The position numbers and the translations under genes were made by a program. Source: Thermomicrobiales bacterium (lineage in GTDB: Bacteria > Chloroflexota > Chloroflexia > Thermomicrobiales > UBA6265). From it: a stretch of 64,000 nt of DNA. Positions 9,072-17,586 of the stretch are shown in pieces; the stretch's first letter is position 1, and each line of letters starts with the position of its first letter. The stretch spans positions 110,782 through 174,781 of the forward strand of contig JAWKPF010000010.1 of assembly GCA_041390825.1 (NCBI GenBank), read 5' to 3'. The notes under the pieces are model-generated. The model was given only the letters and a program-made list of their open reading frames with translations, did not search any database and was not told where the DNA came from.

Positions 9072-9665
9072 GTGACGAACCCAACAACGAATCCCAAAGT
9101 CGACGCCTATCTGGCTCGCCAAACGCAATGGAAAGCCGAGTCGGAGCAGTTGCGCGCCATCGCGCTGGGCTGCGGTCTGACCGAAGACATGAAGTGGGGC
9201 AAGCCCTGCTACACCGACAACGGCGGCAACATCGTGCTGATCCAGGGATTCAAGGCGTATTGCGCCTTGCTCTTTTTCAACGGCGCCTTGCTGGATGACC
9301 CGGACGGCATTTTGGTCAAGGTGGGAGCGAACAGCCGCATCGCGCGGCAAGCGCGCTTTACCGATGTGGAACAAATCACCGCACGGACTGGGGCATTGCA
9401 GGCGTGCATTCAGCAGGCAATCGAGGCGCATCGGTCGGGCAAGACGGTCGATCTCGACGCCGAAGAGCCAACGGCCATGCCGGAGGAGTTTCAGCAGCGA
9501 CTGGCAGGCGATCCCGCGCTTCGCGCAGCATTCGCCGGGCTTACCCCCGGGAGACAACGGGAGTACCTGCTCTATTTCTCCGGCGCGAAACAGTCCAAGA
9601 CCCGCGCCGACCGGGTCGAGAAATACGTCCCCAGGATTCTCGATGGGTTAGGAATGCGTGACTGA
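9072..9665 (+). CDS. YdeI/DUF1801-family protein
   Basis: Soluble protein of 197 residues starting with GTG. The N-terminal half matches the DUF1801 fold (MKWGKPCYT, then NIVLIQGFKAYCALLFFNGA). The C-terminal part has the YdeI signature LTPGRQREYLLYFSGAKQSK followed by an Arg/Lys-rich helix. YdeI-like proteins are linked in the literature to stress and peptide resistance in a few bacteria, but the biochemical role is unknown. Its 3' end overlaps the GTG of the DUF885 gene by eight bases. Confidence 0.8.
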   Translation: MTNPTTNPKVDAYLARQTQWKAESEQLRAIALGCGLTEDMKWGKPCYTDNGGNIVLIQGFKAYCALLFFNGALLDDPDGILVKVGANSRIARQARFTDVEQITARTGALQACIQQAIEAHRSGKTVDLDAEEPTAMPEEFQQRLAGDPALRAAFAGLTPGRQREYLLYFSGAKQSKTRADRVEKYVPRILDGLGMRD

Positions 9666-11364
9666 TCCCGCTCGGACCGCTGCGTCCGCCGCCGCGTTCG
9701 ATGCGTGGCTCGATGGCTTTTTCGCCGATGTGTTCCGCCGCTTTCCCATCGACGCGACCTGGTTGGGCGAACACCAGCACGACCATGCGTTGCCGGACTA
9801 CTCGTCCTCAGGCGATACGGCATGGACCGAGCGGATTCGCGCGCTGATCGCCTCGCTCGATGCCATTCCCGCCGAGGGTCTTTCCGAAGCGCAGACCTAC
9901 GATCGCATCCTGGCGCGCGGCGCGTTGCAACTCTGGCTTTGGGAAACGGGTTCCCCATTCTTTCAGGCGGGCAACCCCGCATTTCACACGAGTGAGGCAA
10001 TCGGCGCGGTCGCGGCATTGCTCTTGGGTGCCGATCGGCCATCCAGCGAAGCGCTCGAGGCGTCGATCGCACGGATGGAGGCGATTCCGGCGTTCCTGGA
10101 AACATCCAGAATGCGATTGCGCTCGGCTCCCCTCTCCTGGACCGAACTGGCGATACGGCAGGCCGACGCCGCCGTGGCGTATTTCCGTACCGGATTGCCC
10201 GGGTGGCTTGCGGAAACGGGGAACGAGCAGCCGGACGTTGTGGCTGCGTCACAGATCGCCGCAGATGCGTTCGAAGAGCATGCGACCTGGCTGCGCAATG
10301 TCCTGGCGGAACGGCGCACCGGTATCCCTGAGGCCGGGAGCGATGCGCTCAGCCGTTATCTCCACCAGGGGCATCTGCTGCCGGCCACGCAGGACCCAGC
10401 ATGGTGGTTCGACTACGCGCATGCCGAACTGATCGAAGCCACCCAGGAGCTGCGTGAGCTGGCGCGGGCCATCGACTGGCGGGCAGGAAGCCGCACACTC
10501 GTGCAACGGCTCTCCGATACCCACCCCGACGCCGAACGATATGACGCGGCATTCCCGGACGCGTGGGAGCAGGGCCGCGCGGTTGCGGTGCAGGCTCGGT
10601 TGGTCGATTGGCCGGGCGAACCCGTTCGCTTTCTTTCCATCGCTCCCATGGAAGCGGACCTCTGGCAGGCGATCCGCTTTCCGGTCTATCGCGGAGCTCC
10701 GCCCCTCCAACCAGACGGAACAGCGCGTCTCTTCTACCCCGCGTTGGATCGATCACTGCCTGACGCCGATCAACAGCGGATCCTGCGGCAAACGAACGAC
10801 GCGCGCATCCTGCTCGACTACGCCATTCGTAACGCCGGTCTCGGGCGCCATGTGCAGAGCGTGGCCGCCCGGCACACCCCTACCCGGATCGGCCGGTTGG
10901 CGGCCACGGTTGGAACGACACGCCGACTCTTCTTCAGCGGAAACGCCATCTCGGACGGGTGGGCGTGCTATGCGGTCGAACTGATGGAAGAAGCCGGTGT
11001 CTTGACGCCGATGCTCCGTTTGGCCGAAGCCCAGCGGCGGTTGCAAATCGCCGCCCAGGCGGTAGCAGATGTCGGATTGCACACGGGTGAGCTCACGTTC
11101 GTGCGCGTAGCGCGCATGTACCGAGACGAAGTGGGGCTGCCGTCCAGCCAGGCAATGGAACAAACTGTCTGGATTTCGATGCATCCGGGCGCCGGAATGG
11201 CCGAGCTGGTTGGCGCGGCCGGAATCGACGAGCTGCGCCGCACGATCGAGGACCGGGATGGCCCCCGATTCGACCTGCGGGCATTTCACGACACGTTCCT
11301 GAGCTATGGGGCGATCCCGGTCACGCTGACTGCCGCGTCGATGCTGAACGTGTCCGGTTCGTAA
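9658..11364 (+). CDS. DUF885-family protein lacking the usual metal-binding motif
   Basis: 568 residues, near the family length. The family marker for the helix after the active site is clear (DGWACYAVELMEE, cf. EGWALY in typical members), as is the downstream HPGAGMAELVG block. Typical DUF885 proteins carry an HExxPGHH-like motif ahead of EGW; here the equivalent stretch reads RHTPTRIGRLA with no HE or PGH. The protein may therefore be a non-catalytic member, or use other ligands. No signal peptide is evident. The GTG start overlaps the preceding stop, implying coupled translation. Confidence 0.78.
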   Translation: MTDPARTAASAAAFDAWLDGFFADVFRRFPIDATWLGEHQHDHALPDYSSSGDTAWTERIRALIASLDAIPAEGLSEAQTYDRILARGALQLWLWETGSPFFQAGNPAFHTSEAIGAVAALLLGADRPSSEALEASIARMEAIPAFLETSRMRLRSAPLSWTELAIRQADAAVAYFRTGLPGWLAETGNEQPDVVAASQIAADAFEEHATWLRNVLAERRTGIPEAGSDALSRYLHQGHLLPATQDPAWWFDYAHAELIEATQELRELARAIDWRAGSRTLVQRLSDTHPDAERYDAAFPDAWEQGRAVAVQARLVDWPGEPVRFLSIAPMEADLWQAIRFPVYRGAPPLQPDGTARLFYPALDRSLPDADQQRILRQTNDARILLDYAIRNAGLGRHVQSVAARHTPTRIGRLAATVGTTRRLFFSGNAISDGWACYAVELMEEAGVLTPMLRLAEAQRRLQIAAQAVADVGLHTGELTFVRVARMYRDEVGLPSSQAMEQTVWISMHPGAGMAELVGAAGIDELRRTIEDRDGPRFDLRAFHDTFLSYGAIPVTLTAASMLNVSGS

Positions 11365-11372
11365 GGTCGCCT

Positions 11373-12239
11373 CTACTGGGAGCAGTTCACGAAGATATCG
11401 TCCGGGCCGGTGTGGTACTCCAATGTCGTCGCGCCATCAGTTACGGTGATTCGGTAACCCGGCGAAATGACCTGGGCGTAGACCCCACCCTCTTCGGGGC
11501 AGCCGAGCGAGGAATCGGGCCAATCGACCGCTTCGACGGCGATGACGGTGAGAGACGCCAGGTCGACGCCGAGCTGAGCGGCGGCGTCCTGGAGCACGAG
11601 ATCGACCATTGGTTGCGCCTCCGTGGGAATGTCCGCGCCAGTCGTTCCGCCAAGTTCGGATTCCATGGCCGGCGTCGTTTGATCGACCACCCAGCGGCCA
11701 TCCTGCTGCACGAACCAGACGATCTGCCGGTTGCTGCCCCAGGAGTTCGGGCTGACCAACGCCGCGATGCGCCCGTCGGGAAGCAGAACTGCGGCAAAGA
11801 TCATCGGCTGCTGGTCGGTCGGCATAGGCGCCGGCTCGGCATCGGCCGGTGTCCGTTCCGGCGCGGGAACGATCGGCACGGTCTCCGGAGCGAAGAACTG
11901 CGACACGATGAAGTGCTCGCTATAGAGCGAGAGCAAACGGGGAAGATCGTTCGCCCACGAACAGGCGCTGATCTGGATGAGGGTCTCCCGGAGCTGCGCC
12001 TGGACATCGGCGGTGATCGAGGTTCCATCTGGCAAGGCGACCGCCTGGGTCGGGAGTCCGGCATCGGGCGAGGCGGCTGCCAGCGCGGCCAGCTCGTCGA
12101 TGCGGTCTTGAGGCATGGGTTCGACCGTGCAGCCGTTGGCATGCAGGATGGTGGGCGTTCCGTCCTGAGCGGCAGAGGTCGAACGTCCTATTCCCACGAG
12201 CAAGATGGAGGCGAGGGCGATCACAGCTATGCGCTTCAT
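11373..12239 (-). CDS. Secreted protein with C-terminal SLGCP-type domain
   Basis: 288 residues with a clear signal peptide (MKRIAVIALASILLVGIG, cleavage near SAAQD). The ATG at 12239 is chosen because the signal peptide begins there; in-frame sequence upstream is not protein-like. The middle region resembles an NTF2/SnoaL-type fold (LPRLLSLYSEHF, then DGRWVVDQ), a tentative call. The C-terminus carries WPDSSLGCPEEGGVYAQV followed by a YHTGPDD segment and a last Cys, a motif seen in secreted proteins of Chloroflexota and cyanobacteria. Function unknown. It converges on the DUF885 gene with eight bases between. Confidence 0.72.
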   Translation of the reverse strand: MKRIAVIALASILLVGIGRSTSAAQDGTPTILHANGCTVEPMPQDRIDELAALAAASPDAGLPTQAVALPDGTSITADVQAQLRETLIQISACSWANDLPRLLSLYSEHFIVSQFFAPETVPIVPAPERTPADAEPAPMPTDQQPMIFAAVLLPDGRIAALVSPNSWGSNRQIVWFVQQDGRWVVDQTTPAMESELGGTTGADIPTEAQPMVDLVLQDAAAQLGVDLASLTVIAVEAVDWPDSSLGCPEEGGVYAQVISPGYRITVTDGATTLEYHTGPDDIFVNCSQ

Positions 12240-12626
12240 TCGGCGGTCTCCGTTCGTTGTAGTCGCGCGAGCGTTAGCTCTCGCTACAGATAGAAACGTC
12301 GTCGGGGTCGGGAAGGTTCCGGAGCGGTTCAAACGACGCCACGCATATCGCTTCAGGTTTGCACCCGTCCACCAACTACACCGGATACGATGGGTTTGGA
12401 CTCGTTGTGTTGCCGAAGGGAGAATAAAAAAAGAGAGGTCGGGACCCGCTCTGCAGTACCCGCATGCGCTGACTGTATATCACTTGCGGCGCAGTTGTCC
12501 GCGTCCAGCATTCGCTTGTTGCGCTCCATCATCACCGAATCCGATATCGACTTGCGGCAATGGCGCGGTTCCTTCACTATCGCCGAATCGAAAACCGGAC
12601 TGGTGACGACCCCGAAGGGAGCAAGG
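12240..12626. other. Divergent intergenic region
   Basis: 387 bases between the secreted protein (-) and the RraA gene (+), expected to hold both promoters. An imperfect inverted repeat is visible at 12259-12287 (GTAGTCGCGCGAGCG with CTCGCTAC). An A-rich tract lies at about 12425-12433. No confident -35/-10 pair or small gene was found. Confidence 0.5.
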
Positions 12627-13463
12627 ATGATCTTCAATTCCCCCGAGCGTGTGGCCGCGCTCACCGCGGCCTGGACCGGCGAACGACTCGAGGACGGCCG
12701 TCCCAAGGTGTCGGATGACATCATCGAGCGGATGAAGCTCGTGACCAACGACGAAGCCTGGGGCATTCTGGAGAAAGCGCACACCAACTACAACTTCCAG
12801 TTCGAGGGCGAGTGGCTGCAAACCCAGCCGGATGTCCCGCTGGCAGGCCGGGTCGTGACCGCGCAGTTCGTGCCGCAACGGCAAGACCTGCAAGACATGG
12901 TGCAAGGCATTGGGGCAGATGAGGGGCGCACCGGCGGCCAGAACACCTGGATCATCGACCAGCTCCTGCCAAACGATGTGCTGGTGGTCGATCTCTTCGG
13001 CAAAATCCATGACGGCACGTTCATCGGCGACAACCTCTCCACCGCCGCGCGACGCCGCACCGGCACCGGCATGGTGATTCATGGCGGCATCCGCGACTAC
13101 GCGCGCATCCTGGAACTCACCGATTTCCCGGTCTATTGCCGTGGCGTGGACCCAACAGCCATCGCGGAAGTTACCTTGGTAGGCGTCAACATTCCTATCA
13201 GGATCGGGAACGCGACCGCGATGCCGGGCGATGTCGTTCTGGGCACCCGCGAGGGCATTACCTTCGTGCCCGCGCACCTGGCGGAGGAAGTCGTGCTCCA
13301 TTCCGAGGATACGCGCCAACGCGATGTCTTCGGCAAGGACACGCTGGACAAGGGCAAGTACACCAGCGGCGAAATCGACGTTCCCGTCTGGGCCGATCAC
13401 ATCGAGGCCGACTACAAAGCATGGTGCGCAGCGCAGGGACTCGAGTATTCGACGAAGCACTAA
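12627..13463 (+). CDS. RraA-family aldolase/decarboxylase-like protein
   Basis: 278 residues. The C-terminal RraA fold contains the family core GGIRDYARI at 153-161, preceded by the strand VLVVDLFGK and followed by NIPIRIGNATAMPGDVVLG. Members with this Arg-Asp pair include 4-hydroxy-4-methyl-2-oxoglutarate/oxaloacetate aldolases; others inhibit RNase E. An N-terminal extension of about 60 residues is typical of the longer enzymatic-type members. The ATG at 12627 with AGGGAG five bases upstream is chosen over an open frame from 12390. A catabolic lyase role next to the sugar modules is likely but not proven. Confidence 0.85.
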   Translation: MIFNSPERVAALTAAWTGERLEDGRPKVSDDIIERMKLVTNDEAWGILEKAHTNYNFQFEGEWLQTQPDVPLAGRVVTAQFVPQRQDLQDMVQGIGADEGRTGGQNTWIIDQLLPNDVLVVDLFGKIHDGTFIGDNLSTAARRRTGTGMVIHGGIRDYARILELTDFPVYCRGVDPTAIAEVTLVGVNIPIRIGNATAMPGDVVLGTREGITFVPAHLAEEVVLHSEDTRQRDVFGKDTLDKGKYTSGEIDVPVWADHIEADYKAWCAAQGLEYSTKH

Positions 13464-13474
13464 CGCACGCATGC

Positions 13475-13578
13475 GGAAATAGGAGATAGGAAATGGGAAA
13501 TAGCTCGGCCGGCGTCGTAAGCACGCCCCCTCGCTATTCAAACCATTTCTATCTCCTATTTCCTATTTCCCATTTCCA
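13475..13578. repeat. Heptamer-based inverted repeat between two genes (copy 3)
   Basis: Purine-rich arm at 13475-13503 (GGAAATAGGAGATAGG, then GGGAAATAG) and complementary arm at 13545-13578, with about 40 bases between them. It begins a few bases after the RraA stop and ends just before the ribosome-binding site of the PLP-enzyme gene, like copies 1 and 2. Confidence 0.8.
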
Positions 13579-13596
13579 CTTGAGGAGCACATCACT

Positions 13597-14745
13597 ATGA
13601 CCACCCCCAACAAGCTCGGATTCACGACACGCGCGATTCATGCCGGTGAGGAAGCCGACCCGCTCACCGGAGCGCACGGTGTGCCGATCTACCAGAACAG
13701 CACGTTTGCATTGGGAACGATGCAGCGGTTCGATGAGTTTTGGGAGGGCGCGCCCAACATCTGGGGGTATACCCGCGACGGCAATCCGACGGTCGACCAC
13801 CTGGAGCGCAAGGTCGCCGATCTGGAAGGGGCCGAATCGTGCGTGGCAGCTGCTTCCGGTATGGGCGCGATCAGCGCGACCTTGCTGACCGTGGGCGCCG
13901 GTGGCGGCCATATCGTGATGGCGGACCAGATCTACAACACGGCCAACAAGCTGGTGAACGAAGATCTGCCCCAGTACGGCATCACGTTCAGCCGGGTGGA
14001 TATCACCGATCTGGACGCAGTGGAAGCGGCCATCACCCCGCAAACCACGGCGATCTACACCGAAGTCTTCTCCAATCCTGGGCTGGTTGTCGCCGATGTG
14101 CCAGCGCTAGCCAAGCTGGCGCACAAGCATGGCCTCAAACTCATCATCGACAACACCTTTCTCTCTCCGGCGCTCTACCGGCCGTTGGAAGATGGAGCCG
14201 ATCTGGTCATCCACAGCGCCACCAAGTATCTGGCCGGGCATGGCGAGGTGCTGGGCGGAGTGGTCTCGGGTTCGAAGGAAGCAGTCGCGCCGATTCGGGT
14301 CAAAGGGCTGCGGCTTGGAAACACGCTCAGCCCGTTTGCGGCCTGGTTGATCATGACCGGGATGCGCACCCTGCCGCTGCGCATGGAACGGCACTCGCAC
14401 AACGCGCGCGCCGTCGCGGCCTTCCTGGCAGCGCATCCAGCAGTGGCGCGTTGGCACTTCCCGGGCTTGCCGGACGATCCCGGTCATGCCACCGCGGTGA
14501 AGTTGATGGGCGAGCATGCGCCCATGGGCGGAATGCTGACGATCTCCCTGAACGGCGGGGCGGAGTCGATTGCGCCCTTCGTCGAATCGCTGAAGGTCAT
14601 CACCTTTGCGACCAGTTTGGGGGATACATCGTCGCTCGCCTGGCCGATCTACGGCACCGATCTGGTGCGTCTCTCGATCGGATTGGAGGACGAGGCCGAT
14701 CTGCTGGCCGATCTGGATAACGCCCTGGAGCGGATTCCGGGATAG
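13597..14745 (+). CDS. Cys/Met-metabolism PLP-dependent enzyme (cystathionine gamma-synthase family)
   Basis: 382 residues, fold type I PLP enzyme. The Schiff-base lysine is Lys210 in HSATK, the ring-stacking region is ASGMGAIS at 86-93, and the pyridine-nitrogen Asp is Asp185 in IIDNTF. The N-terminus (FTTRAIHAGEEADPLTGAH) is typical of cystathionine gamma-synthase, methionine gamma-lyase and O-acetylhomoserine sulfhydrylase, which cannot be separated by eye. A GAGGAG ribosome-binding site precedes the ATG. No methionine-pathway gene is adjacent. Confidence 0.88.
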   Translation: MTTPNKLGFTTRAIHAGEEADPLTGAHGVPIYQNSTFALGTMQRFDEFWEGAPNIWGYTRDGNPTVDHLERKVADLEGAESCVAAASGMGAISATLLTVGAGGGHIVMADQIYNTANKLVNEDLPQYGITFSRVDITDLDAVEAAITPQTTAIYTEVFSNPGLVVADVPALAKLAHKHGLKLIIDNTFLSPALYRPLEDGADLVIHSATKYLAGHGEVLGGVVSGSKEAVAPIRVKGLRLGNTLSPFAAWLIMTGMRTLPLRMERHSHNARAVAAFLAAHPAVARWHFPGLPDDPGHATAVKLMGEHAPMGGMLTISLNGGAESIAPFVESLKVITFATSLGDTSSLAWPIYGTDLVRLSIGLEDEADLLADLDNALERIPG

Positions 14746-15230
14746 TCCCGCACGACATGTGCACCCGGCGCCAATCACTGATTCCGCTCGAAAGTCCCTC
14801 GAAGGAAGCTGCGAGGAAGACTGAGGGAAAGTCTGTCAGTCCGAGTGGCGCCAACGGAATGAAGTCGCGGTTGGGCTGCACGGAACAGGGCAGACGCCTT
14901 TTCGATCGAGCACTTCGAATCTTCTCGATGCCAAAGACTCCTCCCGTTTTCCGTGATCGGTCTCGTCTCGCCTGGACAGCTTCCAGAAGCGTCGTGCCGA
15001 CCATCGCAATTTCGTAGACAATTGACACTACCGCTGGATAGGTATGCTATCGTACCGATCGTTCACTTTGTTACAGCGGTTTCGACCGGAAAGGCGGTGC
15101 GCGTTCGGCCGGCAAGAGCGCCAATGGTGGTCAGAACATACTCGCGATTCAACGCTCGAGGAGAGCATCCGGCGTCGAGGCCGGATTCGGTGATATTTGC
15201 GATTTCGCAAGCACGAGGCGGAGGTACGCT
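14746..15230. other. Intergenic region upstream of the sugar ABC operon
   Basis: 485 bases without a credible gene; several short frames exist on both strands, but none resembles a protein family. A promoter-like sequence is at 15022-15050 (separate entry), leaving a leader of about 180 bases before the binding-protein gene. Confidence 0.6.
15022..15050 (+). promoter_or_regulatory. Candidate sigma-A promoter of the sugar ABC operon
   Basis: A perfect TTGACA at 15022-15027 is followed after 17 bases by TGCTAT at 15045-15050. The -35 box is ideal and the spacing canonical; the -10 box is weak. It faces the binding-protein gene starting at 15231. The long leader leaves room for an operator. Confidence 0.5.
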
Positions 15231-16526
15231 TTGGATTCTCACCGCACAACACGGCGAAAGGTTCTGGGATCTCTCGCACTGGGCGCCGGCGCCCTCTTCA
15301 CCTATACCGCAACCGGTAAGACGTACGCGCAGGACGAAACCCACAAGCTGACCTGGGCGACGAACAATCTCGAAGGCACTGAGCCCGAGATGCTGCAAAA
15401 AGTGACCGATATGTTCGTGGCAGCGAACCCGAACTTCGAGGTCACCGTACTCAAGTACGACGGCACGACCTACGACCAAAAGCTGCTGGCCGACGTCGTG
15501 GCGGGCACGTTGCCCGATCTTTTCGTCAGCGCCGATGTCTTCACCAAGCCCTTCTTCGATTCAGGATTGACCGCGGACCTCAAACCGCTGGCCGAGGCCG
15601 CCGGGTATGACCTGAGCAATTTCGACCCGCTCTTCCTCTCCCTGGCTGAGTACGACGGCATGATCGGCTTCCTGCCGCGCGCTGCCGACGTGGTGGTCAC
15701 CTATTACAACAAGACCAAGTTCGATGCGGCCGGTGTGGCCTATCCGACGCCCGATTGGACCTACGACGATATGCTCGCGGCGGCCGAAGCGCTGACCATC
15801 AAGGACGGCGACGCCACCACGCAATACGGTGTCACCGCCGCCTACTATTGGTGGGCCTACTGGGTGCCGATGGTCATCGCCGAAGGTGGCCAGATCCTCA
15901 GCGAGGACAACACCGAAGCGGTCTTCAACTCGCCAGAAGGCATCAAGGCCTGGAACGTGATCTTCACCGGATTGCAGAACGGCTGGTTCGTTCCACCTTC
16001 GGTGCAGGACACGGTCGGCGGTCCCTGGACTCCGTTCGCCAACGGCATGGCCGCCATGACCTTCACGGTGCGCGCGCTCACCCCAACCTATCGTGACCAG
16101 CTCAAGGACGACTGGGATGTCGAGGTGGTTCCCAAGGGGAGCGTGATGCGCAAGACCGGCATGGGCACGCAGGGCTACGCCATGTCCTCCCAGACCGCCG
16201 ATCCCAGCGCCGCATGGCAACTGATGCAGTTCATCTTCACGGACGGCATGGTCGTCTTCATGGAGAACTACCTGACGGTTCCGCCGATCAAGACGTTCTA
16301 CGACGACCCGGCCTGGCGCGATCTTCCGCCGCCGCCAACCAACAACGCGGTCTTTGTCGACGCCACCAACGACGCCATGGTGCCGCCGCCGCTCCCGTTC
16401 TACAGCACCGGTCCCTTCAACCAGGCGATGCAAGACGGAGTCGATGGCGTGCTGCTTGGGCAGATGACTCCCGAAGAAGCCGTGAACAACATGGCAGCGG
16501 AAGCAACCGCCTCGCTGCAGGAATAG
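15231..16526 (+). CDS. Extracellular sugar-binding protein, Tat-exported
   Basis: Solute-binding protein of a carbohydrate ABC importer, 431 residues, in the normal range for MalE-like proteins. The N-terminus has a twin-arginine signal (TTRRKVLGSLALGAG, Arg8-Arg9) ending near TYAQD, so it should be exported folded. The body has the family pattern: TWATNNLEG start, DVVAGTLPDLFVS, then a C-terminal helical lobe. The start is a TTG with GGAGGT five bases upstream; no ATG or GTG gives the complete signal peptide. It heads the operon with two permeases. The ligand is not evident. Confidence 0.88.
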   Translation: MDSHRTTRRKVLGSLALGAGALFTYTATGKTYAQDETHKLTWATNNLEGTEPEMLQKVTDMFVAANPNFEVTVLKYDGTTYDQKLLADVVAGTLPDLFVSADVFTKPFFDSGLTADLKPLAEAAGYDLSNFDPLFLSLAEYDGMIGFLPRAADVVVTYYNKTKFDAAGVAYPTPDWTYDDMLAAAEALTIKDGDATTQYGVTAAYYWWAYWVPMVIAEGGQILSEDNTEAVFNSPEGIKAWNVIFTGLQNGWFVPPSVQDTVGGPWTPFANGMAAMTFTVRALTPTYRDQLKDDWDVEVVPKGSVMRKTGMGTQGYAMSSQTADPSAAWQLMQFIFTDGMVVFMENYLTVPPIKTFYDDPAWRDLPPPPTNNAVFVDATNDAMVPPPLPFYSTGPFNQAMQDGVDGVLLGQMTPEEAVNNMAAEATASLQE

Positions 16527-16545
16527 GGTTCACGATTGCGGTTGC

Positions 16546-16583
16546 GGGATGGGAGATCGGTGACGGACTCCCATCCCGTTTTT
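16546..16583 (+). terminator. Intrinsic terminator/attenuator between binding protein and permeases
   Basis: A perfect 11-base-pair stem (CGGGATGGGAG at 16546-16556, CTCCCATCCCG at 16568-16578) with an 11-base loop is followed directly by TTTTT. It lies 20 bases after the binding-protein stop and about 40 before the first permease. Partial termination here would give excess binding protein over permease, as in other sugar ABC operons. Confidence 0.82.
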
Positions 16584-16620
16584 GTCCCGATCGAATGCGC
16601 GCTCTGGCGAAAGGCGCTCC

Positions 16621-17586
16621 GTGTCCATGCAACTCGCAGCAACCGAATCCGAGCTTCAAGCTCTCGAGAATCCTCGTTTCTGGCATCGCAATCGCTACAA
16701 GGTGAAGGAAAAGAAGGATTGGAACGCGGCCCTTTGGGCGCTGCTCTTTCTCGGGCCCAATCTGGTGCTCTTTCTAATCTTCACGGCCTATCCCGTGGGA
16801 TACGGGCTCTATATCAGCTTCTACAACTACAGCGTTCTCAAGCCCAAGAAGTGGATCGGGCTGGACAACTATGTCAACTTCTTCAACAGTCCCAAGACAC
16901 CCGATCTGATCTGGCGGTCGATCTACTACGCGGTGGGAACCACCATTCCGGTCGTCATCCTGCCGCTCATCGTCGCCGTTCTGCTCGTCAATGCCGGTCT
17001 GCTGACCAGGCCGTTGCGCCTGATCTACATCCTCCCCATCGTCACATCGCCCGTCGCGGCAGCCGCCATCTGGAAATGGCTGTACGCGAAGGACTTCGGG
17101 CTGATCAATTACGGGTTGAGCCTGGTCGGGATCAAGCCGATCGACTGGCTCTTCAGTCTCACCTGGTCGATGCCGGCGGTGATCGTGATGTCGGTTTGGC
17201 TGTTGGTGCCGTTCAACATCATTCTCTACACCGCGGGATTGCAGGAAGTGCCGCGCGATCTCTATGACGCGGCGGCAGTGGATGGCGCGTCGAGCGTGCA
17301 GCAGTTCCGCACGGTCACCGTGCCGATGATCACACCGACGATCTTCTTCGTTTTCCTCATTACCATGATCGGCGTGCTGGTAGGCGGGTTCGACGTGATC
17401 AACGTGCTGACCCAGGGCGGCCCGCTGCAATCGACCAACGTGCTCATCTACGACATCTACAAGAACGCCTTCGAGAACTTCAAGATGGGATACGCCTCGG
17501 CGCAGGCGTACGTCCTCTTCCTGGGTGTGCTGGCGGTCACGCTCTTCAACTGGATCCTGCAGAAGCGATGGGTGCACTACGCATGA
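16621..17586 (+). CDS. Sugar ABC transporter permease, MalF type
   Basis: Inner-membrane permease, about 321 residues, with six or so hydrophobic segments (the first at ALLFLGPNLVLFLIFTAYPV). The EAA loop is present (YDAAAVDGASSVQQF, then TVPMITP). The start is GTG 16621 or ATG 16627; the in-frame TTG at 16582 lies in the T-run of the terminator and is unlikely. It overlaps the next permease by ATGA. The ATPase is not encoded in the operon, so a shared MsmX-like ATPase is probable. Confidence 0.88.
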   Translation: MSMQLAATESELQALENPRFWHRNRYKVKEKKDWNAALWALLFLGPNLVLFLIFTAYPVGYGLYISFYNYSVLKPKKWIGLDNYVNFFNSPKTPDLIWRSIYYAVGTTIPVVILPLIVAVLLVNAGLLTRPLRLIYILPIVTSPVAAAAIWKWLYAKDFGLINYGLSLVGIKPIDWLFSLTWSMPAVIVMSVWLLVPFNIILYTAGLQEVPRDLYDAAAVDGASSVQQFRTVTVPMITPTIFFVFLITMIGVLVGGFDVINVLTQGGPLQSTNVLIYDIYKNAFENFKMGYASAQAYVLFLGVLAVTLFNWILQKRWVHYA

